Shown here: piece after piece, positions 54,001 to 61,732 of the stretch
How the letters are laid out: the number at the start of each line of letters is the position of its first letter
How positions within the stretch are numbered: position 1 is the stretch's first letter
Origin: an uncultured Lachnospiraceae bacterium
Lineage (GTDB): Bacteria; Bacillota_A; Clostridia; Lachnospirales; Lachnospiraceae
Direction of reading: 5' to 3'
Length of the DNA stretch: 64,000 nucleotides
NCBI GenBank assembly: GCA_947564305.1
Contig: CANOBT010000003.1
Coordinates: forward strand, 28,166-92,165
Translations under genes and position numbers: made by a program
The notes under the pieces: model-generated
Database searches by the model: none
What the model was told of the DNA's origin: nothing
The model's input: the letters and a program-made list of their open reading frames with translations, nothing else

Positions 54001-54463
54001 TTTGAAATCTGCATTGCTTGTTGCAAATAATCTTGTGGAGAAAGAGGAAAAAGAGGCCGCATGGACGCAGGCTGATTTTGACGGAAAGCGTATACTTCTT
54101 GTAGAAGACAATGAACTGAACCGTGAGATTGCGGAGGAGATTCTGGAAGAGACAGGCTTTGTTGTAGAGACCGCACCTGACGGGACGGATGCAGTGGATA
54201 TGATGAAAAATGCAGAGGAATATTATTATGATGCGATTCTGATGGACGTGCAGATGCCGATTATGGATGGTTATGAGGCAACCAGGACGATTCGGGCAAT
54301 GTCGAGAAAGGACGTGAAGGACCTGCCGATCATTGCCATGACAGCCAACGCTATGGATGAGGACAAGGAAGCTGCATTAAAGAATGGAATGAGCGCTCAC
54401 CTTGCAAAACCGATTGATGTAGATGCGTTCATCTCCATATTAGGACAGTTTTTAGGGGCTTAA
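51068..54463 (+). CDS. Hybrid sensor histidine kinase with two receiver domains
   Basis: 1131 residues. Membrane helix near residues 10-28, an extracytoplasmic Cache-type sensor domain (about 30-275), a second helix (about 285-305), a PAS-like region, then the HisKA box FLSNMSHDIRTPMNAIIGF with the phospho-His, HATPase motifs (NQVFINLLSNAVKYTP, IKDNGIGMTEEF, GTGLGMAI) and two receiver domains: ALVVDDDFNTC/IIDWQMPE and ILLVEDNELNRE/LMDVQMPIMDG, each with acidic pocket and phospho-Asp. No HPt domain or response regulator is adjacent, so output is unclear. GGGAGG precedes the ATG. Confidence 0.95.
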   Translation: MNNKRRTVKGVLYVVLLMFAIVILFWWYTGQNSKRIETQNLNYAIDSAQQTADYIERELKNAKNRISTYAYFLGEGLTESEIDAQALTEMAESSLFDFFTYIDRNGMSLFSDGRVSDTSDSEFYLNGIKGESGIVVEYGTNFTDDTVMSFYAPVRREGEIIGVLRGVYTAEAYLQNLLGATYFGEEADVFLCMPDGTEIASSNNNEYTGDILDLMLETGMIDADASEKAREVFREGGEGAFICSSKSKTDNICVICLPQSGYVLVQVFPENVTRDMVENANRTGIMLETMLIGLFVIYIVLLLADAGRDKKVLEKENREMGYVIDGVNKLFARFVMADFEKDTYQYLSGTRPEKEGFPLEGAYQDFAEYLCSFLAEEDRGEYAHVLDKDVLIKELGEHNTDVRYESRVEREGKTEWEHMNIICLERKEGRANKVLIIRQNITEVKEKELRIQAEISVANRKERQYRIAITSNAISTYEFNLTRDLIEQDIVRVMDDRIISLLDKVGMEAPCKTSEWFERSRKYIARESLEDYDAAVNLDYLRECFMRGETQVDVEYWSEYDGGNRICLRQSFIMTWDDDTGDIMVMVVTKEITGQVKKQLEQTQALQDALMQAQHANNAKTTFLSNMSHDIRTPMNAIIGFATIAASHIDNKEQVRDCLQKVLSSSNHLLSLINDILDMSRIESGKVQIKEQECNISEMMHNLVNIIQPQVKAKQLQLFIDTFEIANEDVIADALKMNQVFINLLSNAVKYTPAGGMITFRIMQKTTFRHGYGDYTFIIKDNGIGMTEEFVRHIFEPFEREASTTKTGIQGTGLGMAITKNIVEMMNGTIEVESERGKGSEFRVQLSLKLQDTEKNAQQIQELHGLRALVVDDDFNTCDSVSKMLKQIGMRSEWTTSGREAAYRAKVAYDEGDSYHTYIIDWQMPETSGIETARKIRASVGEEAPIIILTAYDWTDIEDEAKEAGVTAFCAKPLFMSDLKSALLVANNLVEKEEKEAAWTQADFDGKRILLVEDNELNREIAEEILEETGFVVETAPDGTDAVDMMKNAEEYYYDAILMDVQMPIMDGYEATRTIRAMSRKDVKDLPIIAMTANAMDEDKEAALKNGMSAHLAKPIDVDAFISILGQFLGA

Positions 54464-54674
54464 AACATTTCCGGCTGTGCGGTTGCAATCCGATTGCTCA
54501 AATGCATGCAATATAATTGCAATGCATTTGAGCAATCGGATTAGCAACCCACTTATAAATGAGTAAAACGCGGCTGCCTTAGCAGACGCAAAAGTGCGGC
54601 AGCACGGGTTTTACGAATGGATAAGTGGGTTGGATGCTTCTTTTTAGCATCCAACCGCACAGCTGGAAATGTTT
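54463..54674. repeat. Branched (cloverleaf-like) inverted-repeat structure
   Basis: Outer arms of 23 bp (54463-54485 and 54652-54674, one G-T pair) enclose three further inverted repeats: a perfect 21-bp stem (54487-54507 with 54522-54542), a perfect 12-bp stem CAACCCACTTAT/ATAAGTGGGTTG (54545-54556 with 54621-54632) with inner GTAAAAC/GTTTTAC and GCTGCC/GGCAGC pairs, and GGATGCT/AGCATCC (54632-54638 with 54646-54652). It starts at the last base of the kinase stop codon. It may be a MITE-like insertion, a structured RNA or a complex terminator. The next 58 bases carry a short hairpin TTTCCTG/CAGGAAA and the LacI gene ribosome site. Confidence 0.85.
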
Positions 54675-54732
54675 CCTGTGAAAACAGGAAAATGAGATTC
54701 CGGTTTATTGTAATGAGAAGGATGTATGGAAA

Positions 54733-55839
54733 ATGAGCAGAAAAAAAGCAACCTCATCGGATGTGGCCAAGAGGGCTGGTGTTTCACAGGCTACGGTTTC
54801 TATGGTGTTGAATAAAAAATACAACGTATCCTTTTCCAGAGAGGTCATCCAAAAGGTGGAGCAGGCCGCCGAGGAATTAGGGTATGAGCTTCCAAAACGG
54901 AAGGTGCACAAAGAGGGAAGAAAAGAAAAATTGTTGGTAGTGCTTTGCCCGAATCTGACCAATCCCTATTATGTGATGCTTTTGCAGGGAATAGAGTCGC
55001 GGGCCACGGAGCAGGGATATGGGTTGTTCGTATGCAATACACAGCGCAATCTGGAGCTGGAGGAAAGGTATTTAAAAATGCTTCCCTCTCTCAACCCACA
55101 AGGGGTTGTGTACACCTGCAACCCCAGCCGTTGTTACATGCAGATGGTGGAAGAGTTATCCAGGAAGATTCCTTTTGCAATTATCAGTAATCAAAACGAA
55201 AAATTGGGAGTAGATGCCGTAGAGTTGGATAATTCCAAACTGGGCCGCATTATGGCCCGGCATCTGTTGGATTTGGGACACCGGGATGTGGCGTATATCG
55301 CCCCGCCGCTTACCGTGCGGCAGAAGCAGCGTTCCAAGCGGGTCGAAGGATTTTTGAAGGAATTTCAGGAGGCCGGCCTGGGAGAACGGGTGGTCATCAA
55401 GGCGGCGAATGAGTCCATCGACAAGGATATACCAGGTATTGATTCGGAGTATCGCATCGGATATGATCTGACAAAGGAATTGTTGGCGGAGCGCCGGGAT
55501 TTGACGGCAATTGTAGGGCTCAACGATATGATTGCATTCGGGATACTGGATGCGCTGTATGATGAGAAATATAAAGTGCCTGGGGATATGTCTGTCATGG
55601 GATGTGACAATACGCTGTTTGCAAAGATGAAAAAGGTCTCATTGACCACCATCGAACATTTTGTCATCTATAAAGGGCGGGATGCCTGTGACATTATTAT
55701 GAAAAAGATTCAGACTCATGCTCACAGATATGCGGATATGGAGCCGGTTAGTATTTACCATGTAGAGTACGAACCAAGGATTGTTGTGCGCGGGACAACT
55801 TCCTATCCGCCGGACAAGAGATATGTGGGAAACTTATGA
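54733..55839 (+). CDS. LacI-family transcriptional regulator
   Basis: 368 residues. N-terminal helix-turn-helix and hinge ATSSDVAKRAGVSQATVSMVL, followed by a periplasmic-binding-protein-like sensor domain (VVLCPNLTNPYYVMLLQGIE; DLTAIVGLNDMIAFGIL). It precedes the transaldolase/transketolase genes, so control of pentose or sugar metabolism is likely, but its own transcript ends at a terminator before them. ATG at 54733 follows AGAAGGA. Confidence 0.92.
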   Translation: MSRKKATSSDVAKRAGVSQATVSMVLNKKYNVSFSREVIQKVEQAAEELGYELPKRKVHKEGRKEKLLVVLCPNLTNPYYVMLLQGIESRATEQGYGLFVCNTQRNLELEERYLKMLPSLNPQGVVYTCNPSRCYMQMVEELSRKIPFAIISNQNEKLGVDAVELDNSKLGRIMARHLLDLGHRDVAYIAPPLTVRQKQRSKRVEGFLKEFQEAGLGERVVIKAANESIDKDIPGIDSEYRIGYDLTKELLAERRDLTAIVGLNDMIAFGILDALYDEKYKVPGDMSVMGCDNTLFAKMKKVSLTTIEHFVIYKGRDACDIIMKKIQTHAHRYADMEPVSIYHVEYEPRIVVRGTTSYPPDKRYVGNL

Positions 55840-55858
55840 TGGATCAAAGCTGCACAAG

Positions 55859-55907
55859 CGCCGTATCAGATTCTATGTTTTAGATTCTTGAAGATACGGC
55901 GTTTTTT
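55859..55907 (+). terminator. Intrinsic terminator after the LacI-family gene
   Basis: CGCCGTATC (55859-55867) with GATACGGCG (55893-55901), long loop with internal pairing, then six Ts. The following 55908-56114 is very AT-rich with several TTAATAA-like runs and no ORF. Confidence 0.85.
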
Positions 55908-56114
55908 AATGGCTTTTTAGCGAGGGAAAATAAACTAAAATTACAAAAATATTAATAATATTATTAATTGACACTTTATTAACAAATAAGAATGTATCCC
56001 CATAAATGCGCAAGATAATAAAAGTTAATAAAATATTCTAAATAAATATTATGGGAAAACTATTTATAATTGTTTTTTATTAACCGGGAAAATTATTAAT
56101 AGAAACTGCAGCTA

Positions 56115-56143
56115 TTGACCGATACATTTTTGGCGTTTATAAT
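56115..56143 (+). promoter_or_regulatory. Promoter of the transaldolase-transketolase operon
   Basis: TTGACC (56115-56120), 17-bp spacer, TATAAT (56138-56143). It leaves a leader of about 95 nt to the ATG at 56246. AT-rich repeats with TTATTAA upstream may be operator sites. Confidence 0.75.
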
Positions 56144-56245
56144 CAGAATCAGGAAATGAAACAATCGCTTGTTTCACCAGTGGACAGTCATTTTCGGCTG
56201 ACGCTCACCATTCATTCAGATTCATTTATTAAGGAGGAACAAAAC

Positions 56246-56899
56246 ATGAAACTTTTTATCGACACAGCCAAGGTAGAGGATATCAAAAAGGCCAATGACA
56301 TGGGAGTCATCTGCGGTGTTACTACGAACCCATCTTTGATTGCAAAGGAAGGACGTGTGTTTGAAGAGGTTATCGCAGAAATCGCATCTATCGTAGACGG
56401 ACCGATCAGTGGAGAAGTAAAAGCCACAACTGTTGATGCAGAAGGCATGATCAAAGAGGGAAGGGCGATTGCAGCAATTCATCCGAACATGGTAGTTAAG
56501 ATCCCGATGACAGCAGAGGGGCTGAAGGCTTGTAAAGTATTGACCTCAGAAGGAATCAAGACAAATGTAACTTTGATTTTTACTGCAAATCAGGCTCTGC
56601 TTGCAGCACGCGCAGGCGCTACTTATGTATCTCCATTCTTAGGCCGTCTGGATGATATCTCTGTTCGTGGAGTGGATTTGATCTCTGAGATTGCACAGAT
56701 GTTTGATGTGGCAGGAATCGAGACAGAGATTATTGCAGCCAGCGTGCGCAATACTATCCATGTGACAGACTGTGCACTTGCAGGCGCAGACATTGCGACC
56801 GTACCATACAGCGTAATCGAGCAGATGACACATCATCCATTGACAGATGCAGGAATTGCAAAATTCCAGGCTGATTACAAGGCAGTATTCGGTGAGTAA
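56246..56899 (+). CDS. Transaldolase / fructose-6-phosphate aldolase-type enzyme
   Basis: 217 residues, the short TalC/FSA-type class. Start [18 protein letters not shown], then [15 protein letters not shown], active-site Lys in [33 protein letters not shown] and the C-terminal [12 protein letters not shown]. Acts in the non-oxidative pentose phosphate pathway with the transketolase encoded next. AAGGAGGAAC lies 6 bases before the ATG; the longer open frame from 56156 covers the leader. Confidence 0.95.
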   Translation: MKLFIDTAKVEDIKKANDMGVICGVTTNPSLIAKEGRVFEEVIAEIASIVDGPISGEVKATTVDAEGMIKEGRAIAAIHPNMVVKIPMTAEGLKACKVLTSEGIKTNVTLIFTANQALLAARAGATYVSPFLGRLDDISVRGVDLISEIAQMFDVAGIETEIIAASVRNTIHVTDCALAGADIATVPYSVIEQMTHHPLTDAGIAKFQADYKAVFGE

Positions 56900-56936
56900 A
56901 ACGTATCCTAATAATATAGAATCAGGAGGAACTCTG

Positions 56937-57761
56937 ATGAACAAACAAGAATTAATGAAGACTGCCAATGAAGTCCGTAAGGGTATCGTGACGGCAGTAC
57001 ACAGCGCAAAATCCGGACATCCGGGTGGCTCTTTGTCCGCAGCGGATATCTATACTTATTTATATTTTGAAGAAATGAATATTGACCCGAAGGACCCAAA
57101 GAAGGCAGACAGAGATCGTTTCGTATTGTCCAAGGGTCATACGGCTCCGGGACTGTATTCTACATTGGCAAACAGAGGATATTTCCCTGTAGAAGATTTG
57201 AAAACTTTACGCCACACAGGTTCATATCTTCAGGGACATCCGGACATGAAGCATATTCCAGGCGTGGATATGTCATCCGGTTCGTTGGGACAGGGAATCT
57301 CTGCGGCAGTCGGCATGGCGATCGGCGGCAAGTTATCGAATGCAGATTATAGAGTTTACACACTCTTGGGTGATGGAGAAATTCAGGAAGGACAGGTATG
57401 GGAGGCCGCTATGCTGGCAGGGCACCGGAAACTGGACAACCTGGTGGTGATTGTAGATAACAACAACCTGCAGATTGACGGACCAATCACGGAAGTCAAC
57501 TCTCCATATCCTATTGACAAGAAATTTGAAGCTTTCAATTTCCATGTAATCAATATTGACGGAAATGATTTTGACCAGATTGACGCAGCTTTCAAGGAAG
57601 CACGCGCTACAAAGGGTATGCCTACCGCTATCATTGCTAAGACGCTGAAGGGTAAGGGTGTGTCCTTTATGGAAAATCAGGTGGGTTGGCATGGAGCTGC
57701 TCCGAATGATGAGCAGTATGCAGTGGCAATGGAAGATTTGAGAAAGGCAGGTGAAGCATGA
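56937..57761 (+). CDS. Transketolase, N-terminal subunit
   Basis: 274 residues, thiamine-diphosphate-binding half of a split transketolase: HSAKSGHPGGSLSAADIYTYL, LSKGHTAPGLYS, the ThDP motif GDGEIQEGQVWEAAMLAG and VDNNNLQIDG. Works with the C-terminal subunit following. Start at 56937 has CAGGAGGA 6 bases before; the longer frame from 56847 is inside the transaldolase gene. Overlap ATGA with the next gene. Confidence 0.96.
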   Translation: MNKQELMKTANEVRKGIVTAVHSAKSGHPGGSLSAADIYTYLYFEEMNIDPKDPKKADRDRFVLSKGHTAPGLYSTLANRGYFPVEDLKTLRHTGSYLQGHPDMKHIPGVDMSSGSLGQGISAAVGMAIGGKLSNADYRVYTLLGDGEIQEGQVWEAAMLAGHRKLDNLVVIVDNNNLQIDGPITEVNSPYPIDKKFEAFNFHVINIDGNDFDQIDAAFKEARATKGMPTAIIAKTLKGKGVSFMENQVGWHGAAPNDEQYAVAMEDLRKAGEA

Positions 57762-58702
57762 TGTCAGAGAAGAAGAAAATCGCAACAAGAGAGAGTTATG
57801 GCAATGCTTTAGCTGAACTCGGAAAAGAACATGAGGATGTTGTTGTTTTGGATGCCGATTTGGCGGCAGCGACAAAGACAGGTGTATTTAAGAAAGCATT
57901 TCCTGAGCGTCACATTGACTGCGGAATTGCAGAATGTAATATGATGGGCGTGGCAGCAGGTCTCTCTACCACAGGAAAAGTGCCGTTTGCAAGTTCTTTC
58001 GCAATGTTTGCGGCAGGGCGTGCCTTTGAGCAGGTTCGTAATTCCATTGGATATCCAAAGATGAATGTGAAGATTGGCGCAACCCATGCAGGAATCTCCG
58101 TAGGGGAAGACGGCGCCAGCCATCAGTGCAATGAGGACATCGCGCTGATGCGTACGATTCCGGGAATGGTAGTGATCAGCCCATCCGATGATGTGGAAGC
58201 AAAAGCGGCTGTCAAGGCTGCTTATGAGCATCAGGGGCCGGTTTATATGAGGTTTGGAAGACTGGCGGTGCCGGTCATCAACGATGGTCCGGATTATAAG
58301 TTTGAGCTGGGCAAGGGCGTTGTGCTTCGGGAAGGAAAGGATGTGGCGATTATCGCAACAGGACTTCCGGTAGCAAACTGTCTGGAGGCAGCGGAAAAGC
58401 TTGCGGCTGACGGCATTGAGGCAAAGGTTATCAACATCCATACTATCAAGCCTCTGGATGAAGAACTGGTTGTTGCGGCTGCAAAAGAAACAGGAAAGGT
58501 AGTTACTGTTGAGGAACATTCTGTCATCGGCGGATTAGGAAGTGCGGTTTGCGACGTGCTCTCTGAAAAGGCGCCGACGAAAGTATTGAAAATCGGAATC
58601 AACGATACATTCGGTGAGTCCGGCCCAGCGATAGAACTGGTGAAGAAATATGGACTGGATGCAGAAAGTATCTATGAAAAAGTAAAGAGCTGCTGCAAAT
58701 AA
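57758..58702 (+). CDS. Transketolase, C-terminal subunit
   Basis: 314 residues: pyrimidine-binding domain (ESYGNALAELGKEHEDVVVLDADL, the catalytic Glu region CGIAECNMMGVAAGL, PFASSFAMFAAGRAFEQVRN) and transketolase C-terminal domain (TVEEHSVIGGLGSAV). Completes the enzyme with the preceding gene. Two possible starts, 57758 and 57761. A strong terminator follows. Confidence 0.96.
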   Translation: MMSEKKKIATRESYGNALAELGKEHEDVVVLDADLAAATKTGVFKKAFPERHIDCGIAECNMMGVAAGLSTTGKVPFASSFAMFAAGRAFEQVRNSIGYPKMNVKIGATHAGISVGEDGASHQCNEDIALMRTIPGMVVISPSDDVEAKAAVKAAYEHQGPVYMRFGRLAVPVINDGPDYKFELGKGVVLREGKDVAIIATGLPVANCLEAAEKLAADGIEAKVINIHTIKPLDEELVVAAAKETGKVVTVEEHSVIGGLGSAVCDVLSEKAPTKVLKIGINDTFGESGPAIELVKKYGLDAESIYEKVKSCCK

Positions 58703-58712
58703 GCAATGACAG

Positions 58713-58769
58713 ACCCGGAATCACTTTGATGTGGACAAGTTTCGCCCAAAGTGATTCCGGGTTATATTT
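58713..58769 (+). terminator. Intrinsic terminator after the transketolase genes
   Basis: A 16-bp stem (58713-58728 with 58747-58762; ACCCGGAATCACTTTG on the left), about 18-nt loop, then TATATTTTT. Confidence 0.9.
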
Positions 58770-58895
58770 TTAACACCAAAAAAACAAAGTTTATTAAAAT
58801 ATTGAACACAGTTTTATCACAAACACTGGCTATGATATCAGGTATAAAAACAAAGCACATACAAAACATATAGAAAAGAGAAAGAAGGATGCGGT

Positions 58896-60200
58896 ATGGA
58901 AAACCAATATAACTATTACAATCCTGAACACCCTCAAGGGGGATATCCGAATTATAGCCAGCCTGAACATAATATGAATCATGAAAAGAAGCCAAAGAAA
59001 AAAGCGGCAAAAGCAATCGCAGTGGCCGGGCTGGCAGTACTGTTTGGCGTCGTATCCAGTGCGACCTTCCTGACTTCCAATATTTTGGGGAGTAAGATAC
59101 TGGGGCTGAATGATTCTTCTTCCACCAGAACTGAAGCGAAGCAGAACGCCCCAGTTGGCAGCTCTCTCTCAAAGTCTTCTACAGTTGTGACATCTGATGT
59201 TTCATCTACCGTAGAAAGCGTGATGCCATCCGTAGTATCTATCACGAATCTGAGTGTTCAGGAGGTACAAAGCTTTTTCGGCGGCAGATATCAGCAGGAG
59301 ATGAAGAGCGCAGGAACTGGAATCATTGTCAGCCAGACGGACGACGAGCTTTTGATTGTGACAAACCATCATGTAATCCAGGGCAGCGAGACTCTGACGG
59401 TCACATTTAATGATGAGAGCAGCGTAGAGGCAGGAGTGAAAGGCTCTGACGCGGCACATGATGTGGCAGTGATTGCAGTTCCGAAAGACCAGATATCAGA
59501 TGAGACGATGAAAGCTATTTCTGTTGCTACATTAGGAGATTCCACTCAGCTGAAGGTAGGTGAACCGGCAATCGCAATCGGAAATGCATTGGGATACGGA
59601 CAGTCTGTTACTGTAGGAGTCATCAGTGCAGTTGACAGGGAATTGGCATCCAAGGATGAGAGTACCGGTCAGATTGGCAGTGCAGTCAAAATGATCCAGA
59701 CGGATGCGGCTATCAATGCAGGAAACAGCGGCGGTGCATTGATCAATGTAAGCGGCGAGGTCATTGGAATTAATTCCTCCAAGCTGGCAGGAACCCAGAT
59801 TGAAGGTATGGGGTATGCAATCCCGATCAGTGATGTATCAGATATTATAGACAATCTGATGAATCAGCGTACAAAGCGTAAAGTTGCGGAGGCACAGCAA
59901 GGGATTCTTGGCATTAGAGGATACGATGTGACAACGGAAATCTCCCAGAAATATCAGATGCCGCTGGGCGTCTTTGTATACGAGACTGTACCGGGCGGCG
60001 GCGCAGAACAGGCAGGAATTACTCAGGGCAATATTATTACCGGCATCAATGGGAGCAGTGTAAGCAGTTATGATGAACTTCAGAAAGAATTGACATATTA
60101 TGCCGTCGGGGACACGGTTACCGTGACAGTACAGATTCCGGAGAATAACGGAGAATATACGGAGAAGCAAGTGGAGGTTACGCTGGGAGAGCAGCAGTAG
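58896..60200 (+). CDS. HtrA/DegP-type serine protease, membrane-anchored, with PDZ domain
   Basis: 434 residues. Cytoplasmic Asn/Tyr/Pro-rich N-terminus, one membrane helix (about residues 38-62), Ser/Thr-rich linker, then a trypsin-like domain with catalytic His (VTNHHVIQG), Asp (AAHDVAVIAV) and Ser (NAGNSGGALIN), and a C-terminal PDZ domain (GAEQAGITQGNIITGINGS). Quality control of secreted and envelope proteins. AAAGAAGGA before the ATG. Followed by its own terminator. Confidence 0.94.
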   Translation: MENQYNYYNPEHPQGGYPNYSQPEHNMNHEKKPKKKAAKAIAVAGLAVLFGVVSSATFLTSNILGSKILGLNDSSSTRTEAKQNAPVGSSLSKSSTVVTSDVSSTVESVMPSVVSITNLSVQEVQSFFGGRYQQEMKSAGTGIIVSQTDDELLIVTNHHVIQGSETLTVTFNDESSVEAGVKGSDAAHDVAVIAVPKDQISDETMKAISVATLGDSTQLKVGEPAIAIGNALGYGQSVTVGVISAVDRELASKDESTGQIGSAVKMIQTDAAINAGNSGGALINVSGEVIGINSSKLAGTQIEGMGYAIPISDVSDIIDNLMNQRTKRKVAEAQQGILGIRGYDVTTEISQKYQMPLGVFVYETVPGGGAEQAGITQGNIITGINGSSVSSYDELQKELTYYAVGDTVTVTVQIPENNGEYTEKQVEVTLGEQQ

Positions 60201-60258
60201 ACGAACCGCAAACTCATAATACACCAGGCCGCAAGCCTGTTAATCATATAGGATTCAG

Positions 60259-60289
60259 ACCGCAGGGAGGAGGTGCCCTGCGGTTTTTT
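60259..60289 (+). terminator. Intrinsic terminator after the HtrA-type gene
   Basis: ACCGCAGGG (60259-60267) with CCCTGCGGT (60276-60284), 8-nt loop, followed by TTTTTT. Confidence 0.92.
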
Positions 60290-60390
60290 CGGACACTTTT
60301 TTCATTTTGTCGAACTCACCCGACATAGAATGATAAATTCGGCTTTTTTCTTATGCTATGCTTGAGGAAAAATCAGCAGAGGTGAGTGTG

Positions 60391-61683
60391 ATGGAAAGAC
60401 AGATACCCAAAAATGTGCGCCAGATTGGTAATGTAAGCGATACTCCGAAAATTTATGTGGAAGATTATGTAGATACATTTTTCGCACAGCTATGTGATAA
60501 AGTTGTGGAAACACCTATAGGGGCATTTCTGGTGGGAGACATCCAAAGTACGGAAGAGGACGAATATGTCTATATTTATGGGGCAATCCGAATGCATGAA
60601 CTAAAGCTTTCCGGAAATGAATATGTTCTGGATGAGGACACCTGGAAACATGCCTACGAGGACTGTAAGCAGTATTTTGAGGACGGAGAGATGCTGGGAT
60701 GGTTCGTTGCGCATCCGGGCGTTCCGCTTTCGCCGGAGGAAAGTACGGTGAAGCTGCATAAGAAATCATTTCCAAAAGAAAATACGGTTTTTATTATGAA
60801 GGAACCCGCGGAAAAAGACGAAGTATATTATGTCCATAAACTGAGCGACCTTATGGAGATTGGCGGACATTATACATATTATGAAAAAAATCCGTGTATG
60901 CAGAATTATATGATTTCTACCAGAAAGAAAAATGGTGCAAGTCCCTCGGAAACAGTGGAAGACCGGGCGGCAAAGGACTTTCGCAGTATCGTAAGGACAC
61001 GTGAGGAACTGATGATGAAACAGCGTTCCAGCCGCATGATGTATGCACTGAGTACCTGCCTTGTGCTGGTTGTGGTGATTATGGGGGTTGCAACTATGAA
61101 TAATTTTGATAAAATGAAATCAGTCCAGAACGCCCTGGAGACTCTGTCAGGTGCAGTGTCCACAGATTCCAATGACACAGAAGGAAAGGGGCAGGCACCG
61201 GAAGGAGAAGCTTCTTCCAAGTCTGAAGTGGTTGCACAGATGTCTGACGGACAAGCCGGGAATCAACAGGCCGGGAATTCTGAATTGGCAGAAGGGGGCG
61301 GACAGGCTGAGAGTTCCAGAATGCCGCAAAGTGATGGACAGGTTCCCACAAATCAAGGGACAGGTGAGGGTGTGGCTTCGGCAAATGAATCCGGACAGCA
61401 GGATGGGCAGACGGCCGGCGTGATTGGCGATGTCACTCAGGAGCCGGCAGTAGAAACAGGGGGAAGTGTGATTTCGCAGGGTTCTCCGGAGGCGGATGCA
61501 GGAACAGAGATATCAGATGTAAATGGAGGCTTTGGAGTATATGTTGTGGAGTCGGGGGATACCCTGGCAATCATCAGTCAAAAGTCTTATGGAGACATTT
61601 CACATGTGGATGCAATCTGCAGGATGAATGGTCTGACGGATGGAAATTTAATTTATATCGGACAGAAATTGCTATTACCATAA
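60391..61683 (+). CDS. LysM-domain membrane protein with degenerate MPN/JAB-like N-terminal domain
   Basis: 430 residues. N-terminal 165 residues have the layout of an MPN/JAB fold (IGAFLVGDI, then GEMLGWFVAHPGVPLSPEEST) in which the first His of the metal motif HxHP is Val. One membrane helix around residues 213-236 (MYALSTCLVLVVVIMGVATM) is followed by a long Gln/Gly/Ser-rich outside linker and a C-terminal LysM domain (YVVESGDTLAIISQKSYG) for peptidoglycan binding. It could link a cytosolic signal to the cell wall. ATG at 60391 chosen with AGAGGTGA before it; 60358 is a possible earlier start. Confidence 0.85.
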   Translation: MERQIPKNVRQIGNVSDTPKIYVEDYVDTFFAQLCDKVVETPIGAFLVGDIQSTEEDEYVYIYGAIRMHELKLSGNEYVLDEDTWKHAYEDCKQYFEDGEMLGWFVAHPGVPLSPEESTVKLHKKSFPKENTVFIMKEPAEKDEVYYVHKLSDLMEIGGHYTYYEKNPCMQNYMISTRKKNGASPSETVEDRAAKDFRSIVRTREELMMKQRSSRMMYALSTCLVLVVVIMGVATMNNFDKMKSVQNALETLSGAVSTDSNDTEGKGQAPEGEASSKSEVVAQMSDGQAGNQQAGNSELAEGGGQAESSRMPQSDGQVPTNQGTGEGVASANESGQQDGQTAGVIGDVTQEPAVETGGSVISQGSPEADAGTEISDVNGGFGVYVVESGDTLAIISQKSYGDISHVDAICRMNGLTDGNLIYIGQKLLLP

Positions 61684-61697
61684 AAAGATGTTATACT
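61669..61697 (+). promoter_or_regulatory. Likely promoter for the DUF5711/CvpA genes
   Basis: TTGCTA (61669-61674), 17-bp spacer, TATACT (61692-61697), located over the stop codon of the LysM gene and about 36 bases before the next ATG. Confidence 0.55.
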
Positions 61698-61732
61698 AAG
61701 ACATTATTGTATAAGGGGTTTTAAAAGATAAG

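Noticed and set aside
54463..54674. Simple rho-independent terminator for the kinase gene
   Set aside because: The last inner hairpin has internal Ts only in its loop, and the whole structure is far larger and branched.
57809..58519. Minus-strand open frame of 236 codons inside the transketolase C-terminal gene
   Set aside because: Antisense shadow of a well-conserved coding gene.
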